From NCBI GenBank assembly GCA_910578115.1, contig CAJTPO010000060.1, positions 1 to 25,970 of the forward strand: a DNA stretch of 25,970 nt, in the 5' to 3' direction. The stretch comes from an uncultured Lachnospiraceae bacterium (GTDB lineage: Bacteria > Bacillota > Clostridia > Lachnospirales > Lachnospiraceae). Both the position numbers and the translations under genes were made by a program. Under the pieces are notes generated by a model. The model was not told the origin of the DNA, ran no database searches, and saw nothing but the letters and a program-made list of their open reading frames with translations. Positions 1 to 6,175 of the stretch are shown here, piece by piece. Within the stretch, counting starts at the first letter, position 1. Each line of letters begins with the position of its first letter.

Positions 1-2841
1 TACAGTGGTGTGGGAGGTCGGCTGCTCAACTAATGGGTAGCCTCCTACCCGATAGGTCACGGGAATATGGTTATATTGAATTGCCAGGTTATATTCTGCA
101 TCCGGGTCAGCCGGAGTGTAGGCAAAGGCCAACAGCACATAATGATTGGCGGATTTCATTCTTTCAAGGAGTGGTGAATTTGACTTGATATCCACAATGT
201 TGACGGTGATCAGGTCGCCCGTTTCACTGTCGGTGAGCTGCGGCTCGTAGGCATAGGTGTTGGGCAGGCCGTTGTAGTAGATGTATTGGCGGCCGTCCGA
301 CTCGATTACGTACCACTTGTCGCTCTCGCAGGTGTCCAGGGCATTTCGGACTTTGTCCGATACTTCCGTCCGCGTAAGGCGGTTCAGATCCACAACGGCC
401 GGTTTGGATATATTGTTCTCGTTATACTCATCTGGAAGCCCCCTGCCATCCGAATAGTTATTGAAGTAATAGTCGTCCCGATTGTCAAGGTCATCAAAAT
501 TATCAAAGTTTTCAAAATCATTAAAGTCATCAAAATCGTCAAAGTCATCAAAATCGTCAAAGTCATCAAATTTATCAAAATCATCAAATTTCTCAAAGTC
601 ACCAAATTTCTCAAAGTCTTTAAATCCGGCATAATTATCAAAGTCAGTAGAATCGCCAAAAAGGTGGAGATAGTTGGCAGCATTGTCTTTCCGGCACTTT
701 TCCAGCCACTCAACCTTGCTTTCCGCATCCATCATTCCGATCAGGACGGCGAAAAAGGAGATAACATCTTCCTGATAGGCTTTCAGGGCATAGCGTTCCA
801 CCGCGTCCTCCTGTTCCCCGTTATCTTCCAGTTCACCGATACAGCAGGCGAAGAAGGAAACGTTTCTCTCAGTAAACATCTGCTCCAGATATTGTGTCTG
901 CGTCCGGCTGTCAAGTTCACGGAAAATGGCGGAAAACTGTGGAAGTTTCTGTGTCTGCCAGTACTTTTCTGCCAAAGCGGGGAAGTTGTCGTTTCCTACG
1001 TATTCTATGTCTGTAACGATGATAGAAGCTGTATAGACCGATTCAGGGTCTACCCGCACAAGCATACGCCTGGATGCAGCCGTAACGGCATTTTGCGTTT
1101 CCGGCTCCTCCAGGAGAGGGATATATTCAGGAGCGGAGTAGACTTGTACAGTGCTTTCGTCCGACAAGATAATCTGTGTCCTGCTGTAGGCATCTGTCTG
1201 GAGTCTGTCAGGCGAATTACTGTAGCAAAGCCCGATCAGATAAGGTCGTTGGTAAAAGAAGCACTGTACGTTAAAGTGATGATCGGTCTCGGGAACTTCT
1301 TCTTCAGGGACTTCATTCTCAGAGAATTCTTCTTCGGTGAGAAAGGTATCTTGTATGTCGCCGGCAGCCAGCAGGTAGAAATCTGCATCTGCCTGTGTGA
1401 TCCTGCCGTTTCCTACCATTGTACGGCACTGTTCACCAATATGTCTGACAAGACCGGACATATCTTTTTCCCGAAATGCACCGAAGGTAGAGTAACGGTC
1501 TTCGTAGACAAAAACCAGTTTGTAGAAGCCGTTGGTAACCTTGGAAAGCGGTCTGTCTGCTTCATCCGCACCATCTACATAGATGTAGTAGATAGTATCC
1601 TCACGCTCTATGCGGTAGTCGTGCAGGGGGACTGCGTCGGCATAGACGTCACTGTTGTTGTGTGCGGACTTTGCCTGGTCAGTGACAGCGCCTGCAGGTA
1701 TGTCCGGTTGGGCACTGCTGTCGGCAGAACTGTCTGAGTGGCTGCCGGGTGCGGCATATGCGCCGAGAACGACGGCTCCGCCGATCAGGATTCCCGTAAC
1801 AAATAAAGTGATAAATTGTATGGTTTTCGTGAATTTCTTATAATTCATAATTGCATCCAACCTTCGTTTTAGTAATTCTTTGCTCTCATGCAGGGTGACA
1901 GAGGCCAGAGTATCTTTGTAGGAACCGCCGACAGCGGCGGCATGCAGCAGCGTATCGCCATAGGATATGCGTGCATTTTCAGGTATTAATTTAATAACTC
2001 TCTCATCACAGGAGAGTTCGCAGAGGCGATTGATTTCATTTTTCATCAAATAGACAAAAGGATTGAACCAGTGCACACAGAGGGTAAACTGCATCAGCCA
2101 TTTGTAGAGCATATCCCGCCGCCTGTAATGGACCAGTTCATGCAGCACGGTATAGTAGAAATCGCGCTCGGACAGATCCGCATCCGGCAGAATGATACGG
2201 GGACGGAACAGTCCGATCAACAGAGGAGAGGACACGAGGCTGTTGGTATAGAGATCCAGGGAACCCTTTATGTGATTTTCATTTATGATACGTCCGAAAC
2301 ACTCCAGCAACTGCATGTCATTGAGCGGACTGCATCCGGCATTCACGTATTTCCGAAAACTCTGGTAGATGGTGATCCTGCGCATCAGGAGCAGCAGTGC
2401 CACGATCAGCCAGAGGGCGAAGACCAGAGTTTTGGCGGGGATGGACCTGCCGGCAGCATTTTCTGCATCTGTCATGGCTGCAGCGTCAGCGTCAGGCAGG
2501 GCCGCAGCAGGCGGTTGGTCATCTTGAATCCTGTCGGACTGCCCGCTGCCGGATCCCGCATTGGAAATGCTTCCGGGTAAAGAAACTCCGGTGTCCTGCG
2601 GTAAAAGAGCAGATGTGGTAATGCCGGGCAGAATCTGCTCTGCTGTCAGCAAAAGATTCCCTGTCAAACTCGTCTGCGGCGTTATGGGCAGGAGCAGCCG
2701 CCAGATCACGACCAGCCAGATATAATACTGCCATTTCTTACTTAACTGTTTCCGATACAGGGGACGGAACAGAAGCAACAGTATGATCAGTGCAGTTCCG
2801 GATAAAGATAATGATAATATCAATTTCATGAGTTCGTTCAT
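1..2841 (-). CDS. M56 (BlaR1/MecR1-type) membrane metalloprotease sensor, very long outer domain, partial at left edge
   Basis: One uninterrupted minus-strand frame of 947 codons runs from an ATG at 2841 off the window edge. The N-terminal part has several hydrophobic segments. The zinc-protease motif HELVH is at residues 234-238, in a HELVHYRRRD context typical of M56 peptidases, and a downstream CELSCDE segment may supply the third zinc ligand. A last membrane helix lies near residues 335-362. The remaining 580 or more residues should be extracytoplasmic and include the Phe-Asp-Asp repeat at 740-787. In the BlaR1/MecR1 family a ligand-sensing outer domain activates the inner protease, which leads to cleavage of the BlaI-type repressor. 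The repressor gene lies 138 bases upstream on the same strand, so one operon is likely. Known BlaR1 proteins are about 600 residues; this one has no recognisable penicillin-binding sensor domain, so its ligand is unknown. In-frame ATGs at 2859 and 2829 are alternative starts; a GGAG 12 bases upstream favours 2841. Confidence 0.85.
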   Translation of the reverse strand, partial: MNELMKLILSLSLSGTALIILLLLFRPLYRKQLSKKWQYYIWLVVIWRLLLPITPQTSLTGNLLLTAEQILPGITTSALLPQDTGVSLPGSISNAGSGSGQSDRIQDDQPPAAALPDADAAAMTDAENAAGRSIPAKTLVFALWLIVALLLLMRRITIYQSFRKYVNAGCSPLNDMQLLECFGRIINENHIKGSLDLYTNSLVSSPLLIGLFRPRIILPDADLSERDFYYTVLHELVHYRRRDMLYKWLMQFTLCVHWFNPFVYLMKNEINRLCELSCDERVIKLIPENARISYGDTLLHAAAVGGSYKDTLASVTLHESKELLKRRLDAIMNYKKFTKTIQFITLFVTGILIGGAVVLGAYAAPGSHSDSSADSSAQPDIPAGAVTDQAKSAHNNSDVYADAVPLHDYRIEREDTIYYIYVDGADEADRPLSKVTNGFYKLVFVYEDRYSTFGAFREKDMSGLVRHIGEQCRTMVGNGRITQADADFYLLAAGDIQDTFLTEEEFSENEVPEEEVPETDHHFNVQCFFYQRPYLIGLCYSNSPDRLQTDAYSRTQIILSDESTVQVYSAPEYIPLLEEPETQNAVTAASRRMLVRVDPESVYTASIIVTDIEYVGNDNFPALAEKYWQTQKLPQFSAIFRELDSRTQTQYLEQMFTERNVSFFACCIGELEDNGEQEDAVERYALKAYQEDVISFFAVLIGMMDAESKVEWLEKCRKDNAANYLHLFGDSTDFDNYAGFKDFEKFGDFEKFDDFDKFDDFDDFDDFDDFDDFNDFENFDNFDDLDNRDDYYFNNYSDGRGLPDEYNENNISKPAVVDLNRLTRTEVSDKVRNALDTCESDKWYVIESDGRQYIYYNGLPNTYAYEPQLTDSETGDLITVNIVDIKSNSPLLERMKSANHYVLLAFAYTPADPDAEYNLAIQYNHIPVTYRVGGYPLVEQPTSHTTV
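481..624 (-). repeat. 16 tandem 9-bp units encoding F-x-x (mostly Phe-Asp-Asp) triplets
   Basis: The DNA shows a 9-base period (plus-strand units such as TCATCAAAA and TCGTCAAAG). On the minus strand it encodes 16 consecutive triplets of the form F-[DEKNG]-[DKN], residues 740-787 of the M56 protein; 15 begin with Phe and the last with Leu. The central five units are all FDD, while both flanks are diverged (FKD, FEK, FGD on one side; FND, FEN, FDN on the other). This pattern fits expansion from the middle. The array is intact in frame and lies in the predicted extracytoplasmic part. Confidence 0.9.
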
Positions 2842-2979
2842 TTTCTCACAATGCTCCATTTCTCAGCCAATAGAGTGCCGTCTTCCGGCGGAATACTCTC
2901 CGGCGTTGATGTTTTCCTGCGGCTTTGGCTGTTATCAGGACTTTGCAGCAGGATAGACTTAGCCGAACCTTTGGCTGCA

Positions 2980-3372
2980 TCATTTGTCAGACAATGTATT
3001 GCCGCTGGTAATAGCCTGCCAGTATTTCTTCAGATCGTCGTAGTCCGAGGCGGACAGCATGTCCTTCTGGATCAGAGTGGCAACCAGATCCCTGGCATTT
3101 CCTTCATAGATCTTGTCGAGAAAGGTTTCGGTCTGGGAAGACTGGTATTCATCAGCGGAAACGATCGCTGTGTAACGGTTGCGGTGCCCGATCTTATTGG
3201 TCTTAAGCAGGCCTTTGTCAATCAGGCGGGAAAGCAGGGTGATGATTGTGTTTTTGGTCCAGTTCAGGCCTTTGGCCGACAGAGCGGATACGATTTCTGC
3301 ATAAAGCGCCGAACCGCCATTTCCCCAGATCGTTTTCATTAATTCCAATTCGTAGTCTGATATTTGCTGCAT
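2980..3372 (-). CDS. BlaI/MecI/CopY-family winged-helix transcriptional repressor
   Basis: A 130-residue protein starting MQQISDYELELMKTIW, the typical opening of Penicillinase_R proteins. The winged helix covers about residues 4-75, with TKNTIITLLSRLIDKG as the recognition-helix region and a wing around GHRNRYTAIV. The C-terminal part (about 80-130) is the dimerisation arm that BlaR1-type signalling cleaves in family members. The start at 3372 is chosen because GGGAGGAA lies just upstream; the frame stays open to 3444 without a better site. The M56 sensor gene follows 138 bases downstream on the same strand. A dyad in the promoter suggests autoregulation. The real target genes and inducer are unknown. 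An antibiotic-resistance role is not implied, because no beta-lactamase gene is seen in the window. Confidence 0.9.
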   Translation of the reverse strand: MQQISDYELELMKTIWGNGGSALYAEIVSALSAKGLNWTKNTIITLLSRLIDKGLLKTNKIGHRNRYTAIVSADEYQSSQTETFLDKIYEGNARDLVATLIQKDMLSASDYDDLKKYWQAITSGNTLSDK

Positions 3373-3434
3373 AGGTTCCTCCCTGGTCAGTTTTAGTCTC
3401 ATTTTCAATCGGTAATGTAATTTCAGGCATGTGT

Positions 3435-3491
3435 AAGAGTACAACTTGTAATCTATAATAGCAAGATAACACGATGTACTCTTAAAGTCAA
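3435..3491 (-). promoter_or_regulatory. Promoter of the repressor/M56 operon with putative BlaI-type operators
   Basis: AAGAGTACA (3435-3443) and TGTACTCTT (3475-3483) form a perfect 9-bp inverted repeat with 31 bases between. The left arm overlaps TACAACTTGTA (3440-3450), close to the TACA-N2-TGTA dyad of BlaI/MecI/CopY operators but with a 3-base spacer. On the minus strand a TTGACT -35 box (plus 3486-3491) is followed 16 bases later by a TTATCT -10 candidate, so one arm lies between -35 and -10 and the other just downstream. The promoter and operator roles are inferred. Confidence 0.5.
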
Positions 3492-3540
3492 TAGTTGATG
3501 GTTAGAAAATATTTTAGTGCCCAAACTGTTGCAAAACAGC

Positions 3541-3568
3541 TTGACGCTTCCGGCAAATATGTTATGAT
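3541..3568 (+). promoter_or_regulatory. Sigma-A-like promoter of the flagellin-like gene
   Basis: TTGACG (3541-3546) and TATGAT (3563-3568) are separated by 16 bases, about 100 bases before the start codon. No clear flagellar sigma (SigD/FliA) consensus was seen. The -35 part belongs to a TGACGCTTCCGG box that recurs upstream of the Sel1 gene. Confidence 0.45.
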
Positions 3569-3613
3569 AAAAATAAAGAAAAAGCGATGAAGGTATTGTA
3601 GCCGGTGGATAAA

Positions 3614-3634
3614 CTACCGTTTACGATACGGTAG
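3614..3634 (+). promoter_or_regulatory. Stem-loop in the flagellin-like mRNA leader
   Basis: CTACCGT (3614-3620) pairs with ACGGTAG (3628-3634) around a 7-base loop, about 20 bases before the AAAGGAGG ribosome binding site (3653-3660). It could stabilise the leader or act in translational control, as leaders of flagellin mRNAs often do. No convincing CsrA site was identified. Confidence 0.4.
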
Positions 3635-3666
3635 AAGACAGATATTCGCAGGAAAGGAGGACAGTT

Positions 3667-4428
3667 ATGAGTGCGATGACAATTAACGGTGGATTTTTAA
3701 ATTCTTATTCCCACATCGCCAGCGGCAAGCGGATCAATTCGGCGGCAGATGACGCTGCAGGTCTTGCGATCGCGAAGAAGATGGAACGGGAAGAGACCGG
3801 GCTTCGTGTCGGAGCCGAGAATGCGCAGGCCGGGATCGGAGCATTGAATGTGGCAGACGGAGCGCTTGATGGTGTGACGGACTATCTGCAGAGGATCAGA
3901 GAGCTTGCACTGCGGTCCATGAACGGGTTGAATTCCGCCGAGGATAAGCAGATTTACCAGAACGAGATCGACCAGTTGAAGGAGGGCATCCAGTCACTGG
4001 CGAAAGACACTTCATTGAATGAGCAGAAGTTGTTGGATGGCAGTATGGCCGACATGGGACTGGCAACGAATCCCAATGGCGGCGGTATGAAGATCCAGAT
4101 GGCGAATTCTACATTGGAAGCGCTGGGAATTGCAGATCTTGATGTGACATCGGCTGATTTCAGTCTGGATTCCATCGACAAGGCGCTTAAGACGGTGACG
4201 GCACAGAGAGGTAGTCTGGGAGCCTATACTAATCGTCTGGAACATACGTTTAATTATAATACGAGAGCGTCGTTAGAGCAGCTTGGTTCCAGAAGCCGTC
4301 TGGAGGATTTGGATCTGCCGAAGGCAGTTTCGGAGAAGAAGAAACAGGAAGTTCTGGTAGGTTATAAGAACTTCATGATGCGGGAACAGATGAACCAGCA
4401 GAATTTTATGTTGAGAATGTTCCAGTAG
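3667..4428 (+). CDS. Short divergent flagellin-like protein
   Basis: A 253-residue protein with AAAGGAGG 6 bases before the ATG. The flagellin N-terminal signature SGKRINSAADDAAGLAIAKK is at residues 19-38. It is followed by a D1-like helical region (ALNVADGALDGVTDYLQRIRELAL, then NEIDQLKEGIQSLAKDTSLNEQKLLDGS). The C-terminal helix region contains QRGSLGAYTNRLEHTFNY and SRLEDLDLPKAV. Against canonical flagellins, the first helix is about 20 residues shorter, there is no variable D2/D3 domain, and the extreme C-terminus is Met/Gln/Asn-rich instead of ending near SLLR. No chaperone, cap or hook genes are adjacent. Canonical flagellin forms the filament after export by the flagellar type III system; whether this one is a minor filament component, a junction protein or something else is unknown. 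The family call is firm, the function is not. Confidence 0.88.
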   Translation: MSAMTINGGFLNSYSHIASGKRINSAADDAAGLAIAKKMEREETGLRVGAENAQAGIGALNVADGALDGVTDYLQRIRELALRSMNGLNSAEDKQIYQNEIDQLKEGIQSLAKDTSLNEQKLLDGSMADMGLATNPNGGGMKIQMANSTLEALGIADLDVTSADFSLDSIDKALKTVTAQRGSLGAYTNRLEHTFNYNTRASLEQLGSRSRLEDLDLPKAVSEKKKQEVLVGYKNFMMREQMNQQNFMLRMFQ

Positions 4429-4446
4429 TATTGTGCATTTCGATGT

Positions 4447-4496
4447 CTGCACCCCATTTTTTATGTGTGTTTGTGTCAAATCTGTGACGGGTGCAG
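4447..4496 (+). repeat. Inverted repeat downstream of the flagellin-like gene
   Basis: CTGCACCC (4447-4454) and GGGTGCAG (4489-4496) form a perfect 8-bp inverted repeat, 18 bases after the flagellin-like stop codon. The loop is long (34 bases) and there is no T-run, so it is a weak terminator candidate or an mRNA 3'-end structure. Confidence 0.4.
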
Positions 4497-4559
4497 GATT
4501 GAATAAATTCTCTGATGAGCAATTTAGTTCAACAAACTGAACAGCTTCAGTTAGAATTT

Positions 4560-4589
4560 GTGACGCTTCGGAATGGAGGAAACTATAAT
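4560..4589 (+). promoter_or_regulatory. Candidate promoter of the Sel1-repeat gene
   Basis: GTGACG (4560-4565) and TATAAT (4584-4589) are separated by 18 bases. The box TGACGCTTCGG (4561-4571) closely matches TGACGCTTCCGG at the flagellin-like promoter. Transcription would start near 4596, at the foot of the next hairpin, leaving a leader of about 110 bases. Confidence 0.4.
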
Positions 4590-4596
4590 TATTACA

Positions 4597-4632
4597 CCCC
4601 GGGGATGGTGCTTATGCTGTCCTTGGGGTTTT
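4597..4632 (+). terminator. GC-rich hairpin with T-run between the flagellin-like and Sel1 genes
   Basis: CCCCGGGGA (4597-4605) can pair, with two G-U pairs, with UCCUUGGGG (4620-4628), followed by TTTT (4629-4632). An outer TTACA/TTGTAA adds weak pairing. It fits a Rho-independent terminator for the flagellin-like gene. It also lies at the predicted mRNA 5' end of the Sel1 gene, so it could instead be an attenuator or a protective 5' hairpin. Confidence 0.5.
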
Positions 4633-4707
4633 GTAATTGTATGGCTTGCAGAACAGATCGTGGTTAATGCAATTAATGGTTTATGAGAATGGATGGGGGA
4701 GAAAGGT

Positions 4708-6003
4708 ATGGATAAGAAAGAACTGGTCACGGAGGCTATTGCTTCTGTAAAGCGGGAGGATGTGAATGCTGTCAAGCACAATAATTATCCGCCGGGCATC
4801 TATATGGAAGGAGAACTTCCACAGAAGAAGATAAAGAACGCCATCGATTCCTTTGCCTCCGATTGTATGCCTGAGGATGTGGCAGCCCTTGTAGAAGAGG
4901 ATTTATTATGTTCGGGGAAGAAGGGGTATCTGTTCACCGCGGAAGCGATGTATTATGACAGATCCAGACTGGATGAGAAAAGACTTCCACGGCCTTTGCC
5001 ATATGACCAGATCATGCAGGTAGAGCTGGGCGGCAGCAGGAATACGCATTTGGTTTTTACCTTGCGGGACGGACGGCAAGTTGATGTGTATTGTGGTGTT
5101 CGGACAAACTTCTTAAGATTAGCTTTGAAGGCGATTTTGTGTGCTCTTGCCGGTGAGATGGAGCCTGAATCGGATGCAAAAGTGGTTCCGGAAGCGGTAT
5201 CTGAGGCAAAGACAGAAGTAGTTCCGGAGACGGTGCCTGAGTCTGATGCAGATGCAGAAGTGATTCTGGAGGTGATGTCCGGGGAGGATATAGAAGTGAT
5301 TCCGGAAGCGGTGTCTGAGGCAGAGACAGAAGTGGTTCCGGAAGTGGTGTCTGAGTCTGATGCAGATGCAGATGTGATTCTGGAGGTGATGTCTGAGGAG
5401 GATATAGAAGTGATTTCGGAGGTGATGTCTGAGGCAGAGACAGAAGTGGTTCCGGAAGTGGTGTCTGAGTCTGATGCAGATGCAGATGTAGTTCCGGAGA
5501 CGGTGCCGAAGGCGAAAGAGAAGGATGAGAAATGCATACGGGCAATGGAGTTGTTTCAGAACGGCATGAAAGCATATGAGGCAGACAATTATACAAAAGC
5601 GCTTTCCCGTTTTAAGCAGGCAGCAGAGCAGGGCTATGCGGAAGCGCAGTTTAAATACGGACAGATGTACTATAATGGAGAAGGTGTAGAGAAAGACGAT
5701 GCAGAAGCCATGAGCTGGTTTCAGAAAGCGGCGCAGCAGGAGTGTGCGTGGGCGCAATTCTTCTGCGGCATTATGTATGCATACGGCAAGTCTGTACCGA
5801 GAAACGGTTATGAGGCGATGAACTGGTTTCTGAAAGCGGCGGAGCAGGGATTGGCGAGAGCGCAATATGAATGTGGCGCCAGATATTATCATGAGGGGAA
5901 TACGGATAAAAATCGGGATAAGGCCAGAGAATGGCTTGAGAAGGCAGCGGCGCAGGGGTATGAAGAAGCGATCAAAATGCTGCAGAACAAATTTGGACAG
6001 TAA
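4708..6003 (+). CDS. Acidic-linker protein with N-terminal globular (PH-like?) domain and C-terminal Sel1-like repeats
   Basis: The 431-residue protein is read from the ATG at 4708, because GGGGGAG (4695-4701) sits 6 bases upstream; the in-frame ATG at 4693 lacks a site. Residues about 1-148 form a mixed domain: a helical part, then strands around GYLFTAEAMYYD, PLPYDQIMQVELGG and HLVFTLRDGRQVDVYCG. This resembles PH/GRAM-like bacterial domains, a guess from pattern only. Residues about 149-270 are an acidic, Val/Pro/Glu-rich linker made of tandem repeats. Residues about 274-430 hold Sel1-like (TPR-related) repeats, for example ALSRFKQAAEQGYAEAQFKY and AMSWFQKAAQQECAWAQFF, which normally scaffold protein-protein contacts. 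There is no signal peptide or membrane helix, so a cytoplasmic adaptor is likely. The gene stands alone between a hairpin and a strong terminator. Confidence 0.85.
   Translation: MDKKELVTEAIASVKREDVNAVKHNNYPPGIYMEGELPQKKIKNAIDSFASDCMPEDVAALVEEDLLCSGKKGYLFTAEAMYYDRSRLDEKRLPRPLPYDQIMQVELGGSRNTHLVFTLRDGRQVDVYCGVRTNFLRLALKAILCALAGEMEPESDAKVVPEAVSEAKTEVVPETVPESDADAEVILEVMSGEDIEVIPEAVSEAETEVVPEVVSESDADADVILEVMSEEDIEVISEVMSEAETEVVPEVVSESDADADVVPETVPKAKEKDEKCIRAMELFQNGMKAYEADNYTKALSRFKQAAEQGYAEAQFKYGQMYYNGEGVEKDDAEAMSWFQKAAQQECAWAQFFCGIMYAYGKSVPRNGYEAMNWFLKAAEQGLARAQYECGARYYHEGNTDKNRDKAREWLEKAAAQGYEEAIKMLQNKFGQ
5212..5490 (+). repeat. 114-bp tandem repeats encoding the acidic linker
   Basis: Copies start at 5212, 5326 and 5440, exactly 114 bases (38 codons) apart, the last partial and diverging after about 5490. 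Each unit begins Thr-Glu-Val-Val-Pro-Glu and contains SDADA. Units themselves contain shorter Glu-Val-x-x-Glu sub-repeats. High identity between copies 2 and 3 suggests recent expansion. The array also produces long spurious open frames on the minus strand. Confidence 0.9.
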
Positions 6004-6089
6004 ACTTCCATCATGCTCAACCTGCCGCCTGGCGGGCCGCATGGCCATCCATGCTGTGAAAGTCGAAGACTTTCATAGTAACATAAAGG

Positions 6090-6121
6090 CACACGCCGGG
6101 AGTTTTCCCGGCGTGTGTTTT
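6090..6121 (+). terminator. Strong Rho-independent terminator after the Sel1 gene
   Basis: CACACGCCGGGA (6090-6101) pairs perfectly with TCCCGGCGTGTG (6106-6117) around a 4-base loop, followed by TTTT on the plus strand. A second small hairpin, GAAAGTC/GACTTTC (6058-6074), lies just upstream. No T-run is present on the minus-strand side, so it is directional. Confidence 0.9.
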
Positions 6122-6175
6122 CTCACGATATATAAGAATTTCTTCTTAATTTAACGAGACTGTGAAGTCATTTTT

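Noticed and set aside
481..624. Possible CRISPR-like array
   Set aside because: The period is 9 bases with no spacers, and it is in frame within a coding region.
384..728. Minus-strand frame with LMTLTILMT-like hydrophobic repeats
   Set aside because: It is the 9-base repeat of the M56 gene read in another frame, with no ribosome binding site.
286..1737. Long plus-strand open frame rich in Ile/Val/Lys repeats
   Set aside because: It is the opposite strand of the M56 gene; its repeat is the complement of the Phe-Asp-Asp array, and the minus frame carries clear protease motifs.
4953..6048. Three overlapping minus-strand frames opposite the Sel1 gene
   Set aside because: They arise from the 114-bp repeat; the plus frame has the ribosome binding site, Sel1 motifs and terminator.
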